NCBI GenBank assembly: GCA_902492205.1
Contig: CABUKU010000002.1
Coordinates: forward strand, 62,001 to 126,000
Length of the DNA stretch: 64,000 nt
Source: an uncultured Bacteroides sp.
Lineage (GTDB): Bacteria > Bacteroidota > Bacteroidia > Bacteroidales > Bacteroidaceae
Direction: 5' to 3'
Shown here piece by piece: positions 51,443 through 61,117 of this stretch (its first letter is position 1; every line of letters begins with the position of its first letter). The translations under genes were made by a program, and so were the position numbers. The notes below the pieces were generated by a model. The model saw only the letters and a list, made by a program, of their open reading frames with translations, did no database searches and had not been told where the DNA came from.

Positions 51443-53761
51443 TTATTCAAATATCTCATCAATACCTTCACTTGAATCTTGGCTTGAGTAATCACTTGTA
51501 TCGCCACACGGATCAAAATCCTTGGGTATATTGAACGTTTCCGTTTCAGAATATCCCAATGTTTTATCGGCTAAGACCTTTTTCATATACAATCCCCAAA
51601 CAGGCAAAGCCATAGCAGCTCCCTGCCCGTCGATCATTGTATCAAAGTGAATATCACGTTCTTCACCTCCTACCCAACATCCGGAAACTAAGGATGGAGT
51701 AAATCCCATAAACCAACCGTCGGAGTTACGGTTCGTTGTCCCGGTTTTACCTCCCATATCCACACTCACATATCTGCGGGCACGTCCGCCGGTTCCTTCA
51801 TTGATAACGGCACGAAGCATAACCAACATTTTATAGGCACTCGATTCACTGATAACTTCCTCCATCTGAGGAGCAAAAGTAGCTACCACATTCCCGGAAT
51901 TATCTTCTATCCTTGTCACAAACAGCGGAGCAGTACGTATTCCTTTATTAGCAAACGCCGTGTATGCACTAACCATTTCTCCTACGGAAATTTCACAAGG
52001 TCCCAAGCTTAACGACGGACTGGGAACAATTTCTTTATTCAATACACCAAATGAATGTATCAACCGGACTAAAGCATACGGATTCAACTTACTCATTAAA
52101 TAAGCAGATATCCAGTTATTGGAGTTGGCAAGTCCCCATTTTAGAGTCACCATTTCTCCGTAACGTTTACGGCTACTGTTACGGGGTTGCCATATTTCTC
52201 CTGTTTCGGTAATCAAAGTCTGTTCCACATTACGTACCTGATCACACGGAGAGAAACCGTTCTCCATTGCAAGCGAGTAAAGATAAGGTTTGATGGTTGA
52301 ACCAATCTGTCGACGTCCCACCATTGCCATATCATATTGGAAATAAGTGTAGTTAGGCCCGCCCACATAAGCTTTCACATGTCCATTGGCAGGGTCCATA
52401 GACATAAAACCTGCACGAAGGAAATGCTTATAATATTTTATGGAATCCATCGGAGTCATAATGGTATCTTTTTCTCCATCCCAAGTAAATACCGACATTT
52501 CTTCCTTTTTATTGAATGCTGCTTTTATCTCCGACTCGGAATAACCTGCCTCTTTCATTGTGCGATAACGGTCGGTCTGTTTCATGGTACGGTTCAGAAT
52601 CTCATCTACCTGATCCTGTGAAAGCATACTGGTATACGGAGCCGTTTTACGTCCTTTCTTTTCTTTAAAGAAACGAGGCTGCAAATAATGTCCTATATGT
52701 TCTTCCACAGCTTCTTCCGCATACTGCTGCATACGCGAGTCTATCGTCGTATATATCTTTAAGCCATCAGTATAGAGGTTGTAGTTCGTTCCGTCTTTCT
52801 TTTTATTCTTAGCACACCAACCATAGAGTGGATTGGTTTTCCATGCCAATGAATCTTCATAATACTTTTGCATCTGCCACCCGCGATAATCGCCTTTAGC
52901 CGGTTCTTTAGCCGTCATAACTCCACGAAGATATTCACGGAAATAAGTGGCAAGCCCGTCTTTATGGTCAACACGGCGATATTTCAATGTCAAAGGCAGT
53001 GCTTTCAATGAATCGCACTCTGCTTCTGTTATATATCCGTATTTAGCCATTTGGTTAAGTACAACATTACGACGTCCACGGGCACGCTCATTAAAACGTA
53101 CCGGATTATATAAAGAAGGGTTCTTGCACATACCTATTAAAGTTGCAGCTTCTTCTACTTTCAAGTTTGCCGGTTCTTTAGAAAAGTATGTATTTGATGC
53201 AGTTTTAATACCAACGGCATTATTCAGGAAATCGAACTTATTCAAATACATGGTCAGAATCTCCTCTTTCGTATAATAACGCTCTAACTTCACAGCAATT
53301 ACCCATTCAATAGGTTTCTGCAACAAACGTTCCATTATATTATCCGCACTGGGGGAATAAAGTTGTTTGGATAATTGCTGAGTAATGGTACTACCCCCAC
53401 CTGCACTTGCCTGAAACAAAAAGCCACGTTTCACAATGGCACGGAAGAGAGCACGCACATCAATGCCCGAATGTTCGCGAAAGCGTGCATCTTCAGTAGC
53501 TATCAAAGCATTAACTAATGCGGGAGACAAATCATTATAGCCTACATACACACGGTTTTCCTTACTCAAAGAATAAGTTCCGAGCATTTTCCCATCCGAT
53601 GAAATAATTTCAGTAGCAAATTTATAACTTGGATTTTCCAGTTCTTCAACAGGAGGCATGTACCCTATCCAACCTTTGGAAATAGCTGTAAAGATCAAAG
53701 CAACAGCCAATATGATGACTACTAATAATATCCAGAGTGCAAGTACAATCTTTTTTATCAT
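51443..53761 (-). CDS. Class A penicillin-binding protein (PBP1A)
   Basis: 772 residues. Bifunctional peptidoglycan synthase. One N-terminal membrane anchor; glycosyltransferase motifs EDARFREHSGID, GGSTITQQLSKQL and RYYTKEEILTMYLN; transpeptidase motifs STIK (SxxK), SNN (SxN) and KTGTTN. Its C-terminus is acidic (DTSDYSSQDSSEGIDEIFE). A -7 box lies at 53802-53809 on the minus strand. Single gene; its 3' end faces array C. Confidence 0.95.
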   Translation of the reverse strand: MIKKIVLALWILLVVIILAVALIFTAISKGWIGYMPPVEELENPSYKFATEIISSDGKMLGTYSLSKENRVYVGYNDLSPALVNALIATEDARFREHSGIDVRALFRAIVKRGFLFQASAGGGSTITQQLSKQLYSPSADNIMERLLQKPIEWVIAVKLERYYTKEEILTMYLNKFDFLNNAVGIKTASNTYFSKEPANLKVEEAATLIGMCKNPSLYNPVRFNERARGRRNVVLNQMAKYGYITEAECDSLKALPLTLKYRRVDHKDGLATYFREYLRGVMTAKEPAKGDYRGWQMQKYYEDSLAWKTNPLYGWCAKNKKKDGTNYNLYTDGLKIYTTIDSRMQQYAEEAVEEHIGHYLQPRFFKEKKGRKTAPYTSMLSQDQVDEILNRTMKQTDRYRTMKEAGYSESEIKAAFNKKEEMSVFTWDGEKDTIMTPMDSIKYYKHFLRAGFMSMDPANGHVKAYVGGPNYTYFQYDMAMVGRRQIGSTIKPYLYSLAMENGFSPCDQVRNVEQTLITETGEIWQPRNSSRKRYGEMVTLKWGLANSNNWISAYLMSKLNPYALVRLIHSFGVLNKEIVPSPSLSLGPCEISVGEMVSAYTAFANKGIRTAPLFVTRIEDNSGNVVATFAPQMEEVISESSAYKMLVMLRAVINEGTGGRARRYVSVDMGGKTGTTNRNSDGWFMGFTPSLVSGCWVGGEERDIHFDTMIDGQGAAMALPVWGLYMKKVLADKTLGYSETETFNIPKDFDPCGDTSDYSSQDSSEGIDEIFE

Positions 53762-53801
53762 GATAACAATTCGTTCTTTTTGTGTTATTGCTTACGAACT
53801 G

Positions 53802-53809
53802 CAAAAGTA
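53802..53809 (-). promoter_or_regulatory. -7 box of the PBP1A gene
   Basis: TACTTTTG on the minus strand, about 40 bases before the start at 53761. Confidence 0.4.
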
Positions 53810-53961
53810 AAACAATTCTTTCAAATAGAAGCACATTCTAACAAAGTTCAACTAATATATCAGATATTTTAAATTTAACGTCCGCAGATTAATGCCTATT
53901 CCAGCATTTTTACCTATCTTTACGCTCCGAAAGATTGTAAACGATAAACATTCATAAGAAT

Positions 53962-54888
53962 ATGGAAAACAGAAGTTTAGTTACTATCGCGGAACATTCA
54001 AAGGAAAAAATCCTCTACCTCCTGGAAATGGCGAAGCAGTTTGAGAAGAACCCCAATCGCAAAATCCTGGATGGAAAAGTAGTTGCCACTCTCTTTTTTG
54101 AACCTTCCACACGTACACGTCTGAGTTTTGAAACTGCTGCCAACAGGCTTGGAGCAAGAGTTATAGGTTTTACCGATCCTAAAGCAACCAGTTCTTCAAA
54201 AGGAGAAACCTTAAAGGATACTATTATGATGGTGAGCAACTATGCCGACATCATTGTAATGAGACATTATCTTGAAGGAGCAGCAAGATATGCCAGTGAG
54301 ATAGCTCCCGTACCTATTATAAATGCAGGCGATGGGGCCAACCAGCATCCCTCACAAACCATGCTCGATTTATATTCTATCCAAAAGACTCAAGGAACAT
54401 TGGAAAACCTGAATATTTATCTTGTCGGAGACTTGAAATACGGACGTACCGTTCATTCACTTTTAATGGCAATGCGCCATTTCAATCCGACTTTCCATTT
54501 CATTGCTCCGAAAGAACTCGAAATGCCGGAAGAATATAAAATCTATTGCAAAGAGCATAATATTAAATATGTGGAACATACCGATTTCAACGAAGAAGTA
54601 ATTGCCGAAGCCGACATTCTGTATATGACACGTGTGCAGCGGGAACGTTTCACTGATTTAATGGAATATGAACGTGTTAAGAACGTATATATTTTGAAAA
54701 ACAAGATGCTTGAAAATACCCGTCCCAACCTTCGCATACTACATCCGCTTCCACGCGTAAACGAAATAGCTTATGATGTGGATGAAAACCCGAAGGCTTA
54801 CTACTTTGAACAGGCACATAACGGATTGTTTGCCCGCCAGGCTATTATTTGTGACGCATTAGGTATAACTTTAGACGAGATTAAATAA
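53962..54888 (+). CDS. pyrB: Aspartate carbamoyltransferase catalytic chain
   Basis: 308 residues. It joins carbamoyl phosphate and aspartate in pyrimidine synthesis. Motifs: FFEPSTRTRLSFETA (carbamoyl phosphate), DGANQHPSQTMLDLYSI, and ILHPLPRVNEI. First gene of pyrB-pyrI; four bases separate it from pyrI. Confidence 0.97.
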   Translation: MENRSLVTIAEHSKEKILYLLEMAKQFEKNPNRKILDGKVVATLFFEPSTRTRLSFETAANRLGARVIGFTDPKATSSSKGETLKDTIMMVSNYADIIVMRHYLEGAARYASEIAPVPIINAGDGANQHPSQTMLDLYSIQKTQGTLENLNIYLVGDLKYGRTVHSLLMAMRHFNPTFHFIAPKELEMPEEYKIYCKEHNIKYVEHTDFNEEVIAEADILYMTRVQRERFTDLMEYERVKNVYILKNKMLENTRPNLRILHPLPRVNEIAYDVDENPKAYYFEQAHNGLFARQAIICDALGITLDEIK

Positions 54889-54892
54889 GATT

Positions 54893-55354
54893 ATGAGCGA
54901 AAAGAAACAAGAACTGCAAGTTGCCGCTTTACGCAACGGCACTGTTATAGACCATATACCATCAGATAAACTGTTTACTGTGGTAACGTTGCTCGGGCTG
55001 GAACACATGAGCAATAATATTACCATCGGTTTCAATCTGGAGAGCAAGAAACTGGGAACCAAAGGTATTATCAAGATTGCCGACAAGTTCTTTGACGATG
55101 ATGAAATAAACCGGATTTCCGTAGTTGCTCCTCATGTGAAATTAAACATTATCCGTGACTATGAGGTTGTGGAAAAACGCGAAGTATATATGCCCGATGA
55201 ACTAAAAGGTATTGTAAAATGCGCTAATCCCAAGTGCATCACAAACAATGAGCCGATGGCAACTGTTTTTCACGTGATAGATAAAGATAATTGCATTATT
55301 AAATGCCATTATTGCGAAAAAGAGCAGGACAGACAAGATATTACAATTATTTAA
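54893..55354 (+). CDS. pyrI: Aspartate carbamoyltransferase regulatory chain
   Basis: 153 residues. It binds CTP/ATP and gives allosteric control to PyrB. The zinc-binding cysteines are in CANPKC and CHYC near the C-terminus. The start ELQVAALRNGTVIDHIP and the ITIGFNLESKKLGTKGIIK segment are typical. The stop overlaps the next ATG by one base (TAATG). Confidence 0.97.
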   Translation: MSEKKQELQVAALRNGTVIDHIPSDKLFTVVTLLGLEHMSNNITIGFNLESKKLGTKGIIKIADKFFDDDEINRISVVAPHVKLNIIRDYEVVEKREVYMPDELKGIVKCANPKCITNNEPMATVFHVIDKDNCIIKCHYCEKEQDRQDITII

Positions 55355-55920
55355 TGAAGCAAGACTGGAAACCCGGAACTATGATATACCCGCTACCCGC
55401 CGTTTTGGTGAGTTGCGGGCTTGATGAAAGCGAGTATAACATTATTACAGTGGCATGGACAGGAACTATTTGCACTAATCCACCCATGTGTTACATTTCC
55501 GTTCGCCCGGAACGGCACTCCTACCCTATATTGAAAAAGAACATGGAGTTTGTAATCAATCTCACCACTAAGGAGATGGCTTTTGCAACCGACTGGTGTG
55601 GAGTAAGGTCGGGAAAGAACTATAACAAGTTTTCAGAAATGAAACTTACACCGGGAAAAGCCACAATGGTAAACGCACCGATTATCGAAGAATCACCGCT
55701 ATGTATCGAATGTAGAGTAAAGGAAATAATCTCATTAGGTTCACATGATATGTTTATTGCCGATGTAGTCAATGTTCAGGCCGATGAAAAGTATCTGAAT
55801 AAAGAAACCGGTAAGTTTGAATTATCAGAATCCAATCCTTTAGTTTATGTTCATGGAAATTATTTTGATTTGGGAGAAAAAATAGGTAAGTTTGGCTGGT
55901 CGGTAGAAAAGAAAAAATAA
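55354..55920 (+). CDS. Flavin reductase family protein
   Basis: 188 residues from the ATG at 55354 (MKQDWKPGTMIYPLPAVLVS), which overlaps the pyrI stop; the longer frame from 55303 lies inside pyrI. The FMN-binding split-barrel is visible in YNIITVAWTGTICTNPPMCY, ISVRPERHSYPILKK and EFVINLTTKEM. It is probably an FMN-binding reductase of unknown substrate. Coupling to pyrBI is positional; no pyrimidine role is evident. Confidence 0.85.
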   Translation: MKQDWKPGTMIYPLPAVLVSCGLDESEYNIITVAWTGTICTNPPMCYISVRPERHSYPILKKNMEFVINLTTKEMAFATDWCGVRSGKNYNKFSEMKLTPGKATMVNAPIIEESPLCIECRVKEIISLGSHDMFIADVVNVQADEKYLNKETGKFELSESNPLVYVHGNYFDLGEKIGKFGWSVEKKK

Positions 55921-55921
55921 C

Positions 55922-56626
55922 ATGAGACGTAAAATCCTTCTTTTTATCAGCTTGTTCGTTTGTCTTCACAGTTATTGTGGCGACCGACTTATCAATCCCG
56001 GAGATGCCAAAGTGAACTTCGGAATTAAAGGAGGATTTAATTCTACCATGTACTTTGTAAACCGGTTTAAAATTAAAGATGTAACCATTAACGACATACA
56101 GAATAATTATAAAGTAGGTTATTTCGGTGCATTCTTTGTCCGTTTCAACATGAAACGCCATTTCCTGCAACCCGAATTAATTTACAATGTAAGTAAGGGA
56201 GAAATTACATTTGATAAAAAAGGCTCGCAACACCCGGATATTGAACCCGATTATGCAACCATAACTTCCACTATCCGTACAGTGGAGATTCCTTTATTAT
56301 ATGGATATAATTTCGTCAAGACCGGTCCTTACGGCATGAACTTCTTTTTAGGGCCAAAAGTAAAATATGTATGGAGGGAAAAGAATAAAATAGAGTTCAG
56401 CAACTTCGATCAGCAAGGTATAGAAGAAAGACTGTTTCCATTCAATGTTAGCGGAATCATAGGACTGGGAGTCAGTATATCCAATATCCTTTTCGATTTC
56501 CAATATGAAATAGGCATGCACAACATATCCAAGTATGTTACTTATGATAACAGTGAAGGAATATCCAACATCGTCTTCAAAAGAAGAGCCAATGTATTAA
56601 GTTTTTCGCTTGGAGTGATATTTTAG
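55922..56626 (+). CDS. PorT-like outer-membrane beta-barrel protein
   Basis: 234 residues. The signal peptide ends near HSYCG (residue 20). Beta-barrel strands: VNFGIKGGFNSTMYF, YFGAFFVRFNMKRHFLQPEL, VEIPLLYGYNF, GMNFFLGPKVKYV, and the final VLSFSLGVIF. It belongs to the same group as the barrel at 16479. It starts one base after the flavin reductase, so it is the last gene of pyrB-pyrI-reductase-barrel. Confidence 0.8.
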   Translation: MRRKILLFISLFVCLHSYCGDRLINPGDAKVNFGIKGGFNSTMYFVNRFKIKDVTINDIQNNYKVGYFGAFFVRFNMKRHFLQPELIYNVSKGEITFDKKGSQHPDIEPDYATITSTIRTVEIPLLYGYNFVKTGPYGMNFFLGPKVKYVWREKNKIEFSNFDQQGIEERLFPFNVSGIIGLGVSISNILFDFQYEIGMHNISKYVTYDNSEGISNIVFKRRANVLSFSLGVIF

Positions 56627-56680
56627 TAACATTGTATTGTAATTTTCTTCATTATCCTGTCATTTATTCTTTTTTTTATC

Positions 56681-56688
56681 TATTTTTG
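56681..56688 (+). promoter_or_regulatory. -7 box of glyA
   Basis: TATTTTTG matches TAnnTTTG, about 52 bases before the glyA ATG. Confidence 0.4.
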
Positions 56689-56740
56689 TACGCTCAATAA
56701 AGAATCTCAAAATAAGAATAACTACTTATTTATTATATAA

Positions 56741-58021
56741 ATGAAAAGAGACGATTTAATTTTCGATATTATCGAAAAAGAGCATCAACGTCAGCTCAAA
56801 GGCATCGAGCTGATTGCATCAGAAAACTTTGTTAGCGACCAAGTAATGCAAGCCATGGGTTCTTGCTTAACCAACAAGTATGCTGAAGGTTATCCCGGAA
56901 AGCGCTATTACGGAGGTTGCGAAGTAGTAGACCAAAGCGAACAAATTGCCATTGACAGACTGAAAGAAATATTCGGTGCCGAATGGGCAAATGTTCAACC
57001 ACACTCAGGAGCTCAGGCCAATGCAGCAGTATTCCTTGCTGTCCTTAACCCGGGCGATAAATTCATGGGATTGAATCTTGCTCACGGAGGACACCTTTCT
57101 CACGGTTCTTTGGTTAATACTTCCGGTATTATCTATACTCCATGCGAATACAATTTGAATAAAGAAACAGGCCGTGTGGACTACGATCAAATGGAAGAAG
57201 TAGCACTTCGTGAAAAGCCGAAAATGATTATCGGCGGTGGTTCTGCATATTCACGTGAATGGGACTACAAACGCATGCGTGAAATCGCCGATAAAGTCGG
57301 AGCTATTCTCATGGTAGACATGGCCCACCCTGCCGGACTTATTGCAGCAGGTTTGCTCGACAACCCGTTGAAGTATGCGCACATTGTAACATCTACTACC
57401 CACAAAACTCTTCGTGGTCCTCGTGGTGGTGTAATCATGATGGGTAAAGACTTCCCCAACCCGTGGGGGAAAACAACTCCGAAAGGAGAAATCAAAATGA
57501 TGTCTCAATTACTTGACTCTGCCGTATTCCCCGGAATACAAGGCGGTCCGTTAGAACATGTCATTGCAGCTAAAGCCGTTGCATTTGGCGAATGTTTGCA
57601 GCCGGAATACAAAGAATACCAGAAACAAGTACAGAAAAATGCTGCTGCATTGGCACAGGCATTAACAGAAAGAGGCTTCACTATCGTATCCGGTGGTACG
57701 GATAACCACTCCATGCTGGTAGACCTTCGCAGCAAATATCCTGATTTAACAGGTAAAGTAGCTGAAAAAGCTCTTGTTTCTGCCGATATTACCGTAAATA
57801 AAAACATGGTTCCATTCGACAGCCGTTCAGCATTCCAGACTTCAGGTATCCGCCTCGGAACTCCTGCTATCACAACTCGTGGTGCTAAAGAAGAGTTAAT
57901 GTCTGAAATTGCAGAGATGATCGAAACAGTACTTTCTAATGTTGAGAATGAAGAAATCATTGCATCTGTACGCAAGAGAGTAAACGAAACTATGGCAAAG
58001 TATCCACTCTTTGCTTATTAA
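56741..58021 (+). CDS. glyA: Serine hydroxymethyltransferase
   Basis: 426 residues. PLP enzyme that interconverts serine and glycine and feeds the folate one-carbon pool. Motifs: ELIASENFVSDQVMQAMGS, YAEGYPGKRYYGGCE, and the PLP-lysine region TSTTHKTLRGPRGG. It converges with fhs, the other one-carbon gene, across a perfect terminator. Confidence 0.97.
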   Translation: MKRDDLIFDIIEKEHQRQLKGIELIASENFVSDQVMQAMGSCLTNKYAEGYPGKRYYGGCEVVDQSEQIAIDRLKEIFGAEWANVQPHSGAQANAAVFLAVLNPGDKFMGLNLAHGGHLSHGSLVNTSGIIYTPCEYNLNKETGRVDYDQMEEVALREKPKMIIGGGSAYSREWDYKRMREIADKVGAILMVDMAHPAGLIAAGLLDNPLKYAHIVTSTTHKTLRGPRGGVIMMGKDFPNPWGKTTPKGEIKMMSQLLDSAVFPGIQGGPLEHVIAAKAVAFGECLQPEYKEYQKQVQKNAAALAQALTERGFTIVSGGTDNHSMLVDLRSKYPDLTGKVAEKALVSADITVNKNMVPFDSRSAFQTSGIRLGTPAITTRGAKEELMSEIAEMIETVLSNVENEEIIASVRKRVNETMAKYPLFAY

Positions 58022-58033
58022 GCATAAAAATCC

Positions 58034-58085
58034 ATAGGCGAATAAAAAAAATCCATTGAACAATGGATTTTTTTTATTCGCCTAT
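58034..58085. terminator. Perfect 24-base-arm bidirectional terminator
   Basis: Twenty-four perfect pairs with a four-base GAAC loop, containing eight A on one side and eight T on the other, so it can work in both directions between glyA and fhs. Confidence 0.9.
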
Positions 58086-58117
58086 AAATTTTATTTATTG
58101 GTGAATGATTTTATATC

Positions 58118-59785
58118 TTAGCTCAGTCCTTCTATCTGTCCGTTTACAATATCAATTCTTCTTGCCTGCGGATCTTTCGGTAATCCCGGCATACGCATTA
58201 TATCACCGGCAATAGCCACGATCATTTCCGCACCATTATTGATTACAATATCACTTATATGGATCTCAAAATCCTTTGCAACACCATAGGCTTTCGGATC
58301 GGCAGAAAACGAATATTGTGTCTTGGCAATACAAACAGGATAATTAGAAATTCCCATTTCATTAATCAGCTTCATCATCTTTTCCGAATGGCTGCTGTAT
58401 GTAACCAACTTTGCACCATAAATGTGCTTGGCTACCTTTTCTATCTTTTCGGAAACCGAATCATCGTCTTTATAAGTGTATTTCAAAGGAGCAGACGGTT
58501 TTCCCTCTATGGTTTCAACAACTAATTTAGCCAATTCAATTGCTCCCTCGCCTCCTTGTGCAAAAGAATCGTTGATAGCGAAGCCAACTCCTGCCCAGTT
58601 ACAATAATCACGAATCAATGCAATCTCTTCTTTCGTATCGGAATCATACTTGTTAAATGCAACAATTACATTCTGACGAAAAGAGCGGAGATTTTGAATG
58701 TGTTTATCCAAATTCTTCAATCCTTTGCTTAATCCGTCCGGATTAGGTTCTTTTATCTTATCGATACTGATTCCTCCATGCATCTTCAATCCCTGTGATG
58801 TTGCTACGATTACCGTTAAGCGAGGCTGCAAACCCGATTTACGGCATTTTATATTAAAGAACTTTTCTGCACCGAGATCGGCTCCGAATCCTGCTTCCGT
58901 AACTACATAATCGGCAAAAGTCATTGCCATCTTAGTAGCTAAAATAGAGTTACATCCATGAGCAATATTTGCAAACGGACCTCCATGCACAAATGCAGGT
59001 GTATTCTCTGTAGTCTGTACCAGATTAGGATGAATGACATCTTTCAACAAAACAGTAATTGCACCGGCTACTCCGAGATCTTTTACCGTAAAAGGTTTGC
59101 CGTCATACGTAAAGCCGAGCAAAATATTTTCAATACGTCTGCGAAGATCTTTCAGGTCTTTCGCCAAACAAAGTATCGCCATAATTTCGGATGCAGGAGT
59201 AATATCAAAACCGGCTTCATGGGTAATCCCGTTTGCCTTTCCTCCAAGCCCTGCAACAATGTTACGCAAAGAACGGTCATTTACGTCAATTACCCGTTTC
59301 CAAAGAATCTCTTTCAAACCAAAACCGGATGATTGATTCTGATAAAGGTAATTATCAAGCAAAGCTGTAATCATGTTATGTGCCGAAGTTATGGCATGAA
59401 AATCTCCCGTAAAATGAAGATTGATATTCTCCATAGGAAGTACTTGCGAATATCCTCCTCCGGCTGCTCCCCCTTTCATTCCAAAACAAGGACCAAGAGA
59501 GGGTTCACGTAATGCAACAATAGCTTTCTTACCAATTTTATTCAGTCCTAAAGCAAGTCCGATAGAAACTGTTGTTTTACCAATTCCTGCTTTTGTGGGG
59601 GTAATTGCTGTTACTAATATCAAATTACTTTGTTTAACTTTCTCTTCATTAATAAGGTATTCCGGCACTTTGGCAATATACCTGCCGTAATTACTGATTT
59701 CATCAACCGGGATGCCTGCATCACAGGCAACCTTCTTTATTTTTTTCAACTCAATGCTTCTTGCTATTTCTATATCCGTTTTCAT
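58118..59785 (-). CDS. fhs: Formate-tetrahydrofolate ligase
   Basis: 555 residues from the ATG at 59785 (MKTDIEIARSIELKKIKKVA); the 36 codons above it cross the promoter. It makes 10-formyl-THF from formate. ATP-binding segment TPTKAGIGKTTVSIGLALG, then GGAAGGGYSQVLPMENINLH, and a C-terminal GDIMRMPGLPKDPQA. Convergent with glyA, giving an apparent one-carbon pair. Confidence 0.95.
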   Translation of the reverse strand: MKTDIEIARSIELKKIKKVACDAGIPVDEISNYGRYIAKVPEYLINEEKVKQSNLILVTAITPTKAGIGKTTVSIGLALGLNKIGKKAIVALREPSLGPCFGMKGGAAGGGYSQVLPMENINLHFTGDFHAITSAHNMITALLDNYLYQNQSSGFGLKEILWKRVIDVNDRSLRNIVAGLGGKANGITHEAGFDITPASEIMAILCLAKDLKDLRRRIENILLGFTYDGKPFTVKDLGVAGAITVLLKDVIHPNLVQTTENTPAFVHGGPFANIAHGCNSILATKMAMTFADYVVTEAGFGADLGAEKFFNIKCRKSGLQPRLTVIVATSQGLKMHGGISIDKIKEPNPDGLSKGLKNLDKHIQNLRSFRQNVIVAFNKYDSDTKEEIALIRDYCNWAGVGFAINDSFAQGGEGAIELAKLVVETIEGKPSAPLKYTYKDDDSVSEKIEKVAKHIYGAKLVTYSSHSEKMMKLINEMGISNYPVCIAKTQYSFSADPKAYGVAKDFEIHISDIVINNGAEMIVAIAGDIMRMPGLPKDPQARRIDIVNGQIEGLS

Positions 59786-59805
59786 GATCGTAAAATTAAA
59801 GGTTA

Positions 59806-59813
59806 CAAAATTA
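59806..59813 (-). promoter_or_regulatory. -7 box of fhs
   Basis: TAATTTTG on the minus strand, 20 bases before the ATG at 59785. It supports that start. Confidence 0.45.
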
Positions 59814-59854
59814 ACAAATAAGATGAGACATAAGTTGCATTTTGATACAAAAAA

Positions 59855-59890
59855 AATCATCGGCCAGTAGTAATCCACTGACCGATGATT
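59855..59890 (-). terminator. Terminator of the SusC-SusD-TlpA operon
   Basis: Arms AATCATCGGCCAGT and ACTGACCGATGATT (13 of 14 pairs), followed on the minus strand by eight T. Confidence 0.85.
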
Positions 59891-59913
59891 CATTTAGATA
59901 GTTTATTTACTGA

Positions 59914-61110
59914 TTATTTACCATATGTCTCAAGCAAGAACTCGTCTAAGTATGCCCCACGCATATTAGTTTTATAGAAGCGACCTTCCTTATCAAGAAT
60001 AATGCAAGTAGGAACTCCACTTATATTATATTCGTCTTGGACTATACCCTTAAAACCTCCGGCATTACGAAGTTGTTTCCACACCATACCTTCTTCTTTC
60101 ATGGCTTTTTGCCAATCGGCATCTTTCTCATCCACAGAAATACTGATAATATCAAAATCTTTATATTTATTATGCACTTTCACCAAATGAGGAATTTCAC
60201 CACGGCAAGGACCGCACCATGAAGCCCAAAATTCCAACATTACATATTTATCTTTAGGAATGAGGGAAGAAAGCATTACCTTTTCACCTTTTGCATTTAA
60301 GAACTCTCCATCAATAAATTTCTCTCCTTTGGCAATCTTTCGGCTCTTAGCAGCTGCCGCTTTCAATTCTTCCAATTGTTTGGTTCCGGCCCAAGGACCT
60401 TCTGCCAATGCTACCATTTCATCAATTTCCGGTACTGTAAACGAATCTCCATAATAAGCGACATACATGAATAACCGATCATAAGCGACAATAGAACTGA
60501 TATTATCTCTAATGAACTTCATGGTTATCTCTTTCTTTTGCTTCGCTAATGGGGCTTCCTCTTTCACAATTTCAATACCTCTGGCCGTTGCATCTTTACC
60601 TTCCATTTCAGGAATAATATACTCTTGAGAGTATTGAGTATCGAGTTTACTCAGTTGCTCGCTTAAACTCTTTGTACTATCAAGAAACTTTTGATAAAGA
60701 TCTTGAGTAGCCGAGCCTTTAATTGTAAACTCATCTTTACGATCAGGATTCCAATAATAAGAAGGTAAAGTTGCTACATCCCCTTCAAAAGTTATATCAG
60801 TATTTTCAAGATAAAAGTTAACCTTAAATATTTTATTACGGCCATCAGGCTGTTCGGCATCCGGTTCGTTTATATCTATTATAAGGCTATACATAGCCGG
60901 AGAGGCTATCTTTCCTTTCAATGTAAACTTGCCATCTTTAACAACAGTACTGTCAATCGTAACTTCGGGATATACATCCGTTTCTTGCAGAATTACTCTA
61001 CCACCTTCTGCATCGCCTATCAAAGAACCATTGATGGTAAACCCTTCTTCTTTTTGCTGACATGCAAATATGCACATCGAACATACTAATAAAAACAATA
61101 CTTTTTTCAT
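59914..61110 (-). CDS. TlpA-like thioredoxin lipoprotein with DUF4369 domain (copy 1)
   Basis: 398 residues from the ATG at 61110 (MKKVLFLLVCSMCIFACQQ, lipid on Cys17); the longer frame overlaps copy 2. N-terminal DUF4369 (about residues 22-115, GFTINGSLIGDAEGGRVIL) and C-terminal TlpA thioredoxin domain with the redox motif WASWCGPCRGEIPHL. Membrane-anchored, periplasmic disulfide reductase or isomerase role inferred. Clear tandem duplicate of the gene upstream. Confidence 0.88.
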   Translation of the reverse strand: MKKVLFLLVCSMCIFACQQKEEGFTINGSLIGDAEGGRVILQETDVYPEVTIDSTVVKDGKFTLKGKIASPAMYSLIIDINEPDAEQPDGRNKIFKVNFYLENTDITFEGDVATLPSYYWNPDRKDEFTIKGSATQDLYQKFLDSTKSLSEQLSKLDTQYSQEYIIPEMEGKDATARGIEIVKEEAPLAKQKKEITMKFIRDNISSIVAYDRLFMYVAYYGDSFTVPEIDEMVALAEGPWAGTKQLEELKAAAAKSRKIAKGEKFIDGEFLNAKGEKVMLSSLIPKDKYVMLEFWASWCGPCRGEIPHLVKVHNKYKDFDIISISVDEKDADWQKAMKEEGMVWKQLRNAGGFKGIVQDEYNISGVPTCIILDKEGRFYKTNMRGAYLDEFLLETYGK

Positions 61111-61117
61111 AATTATT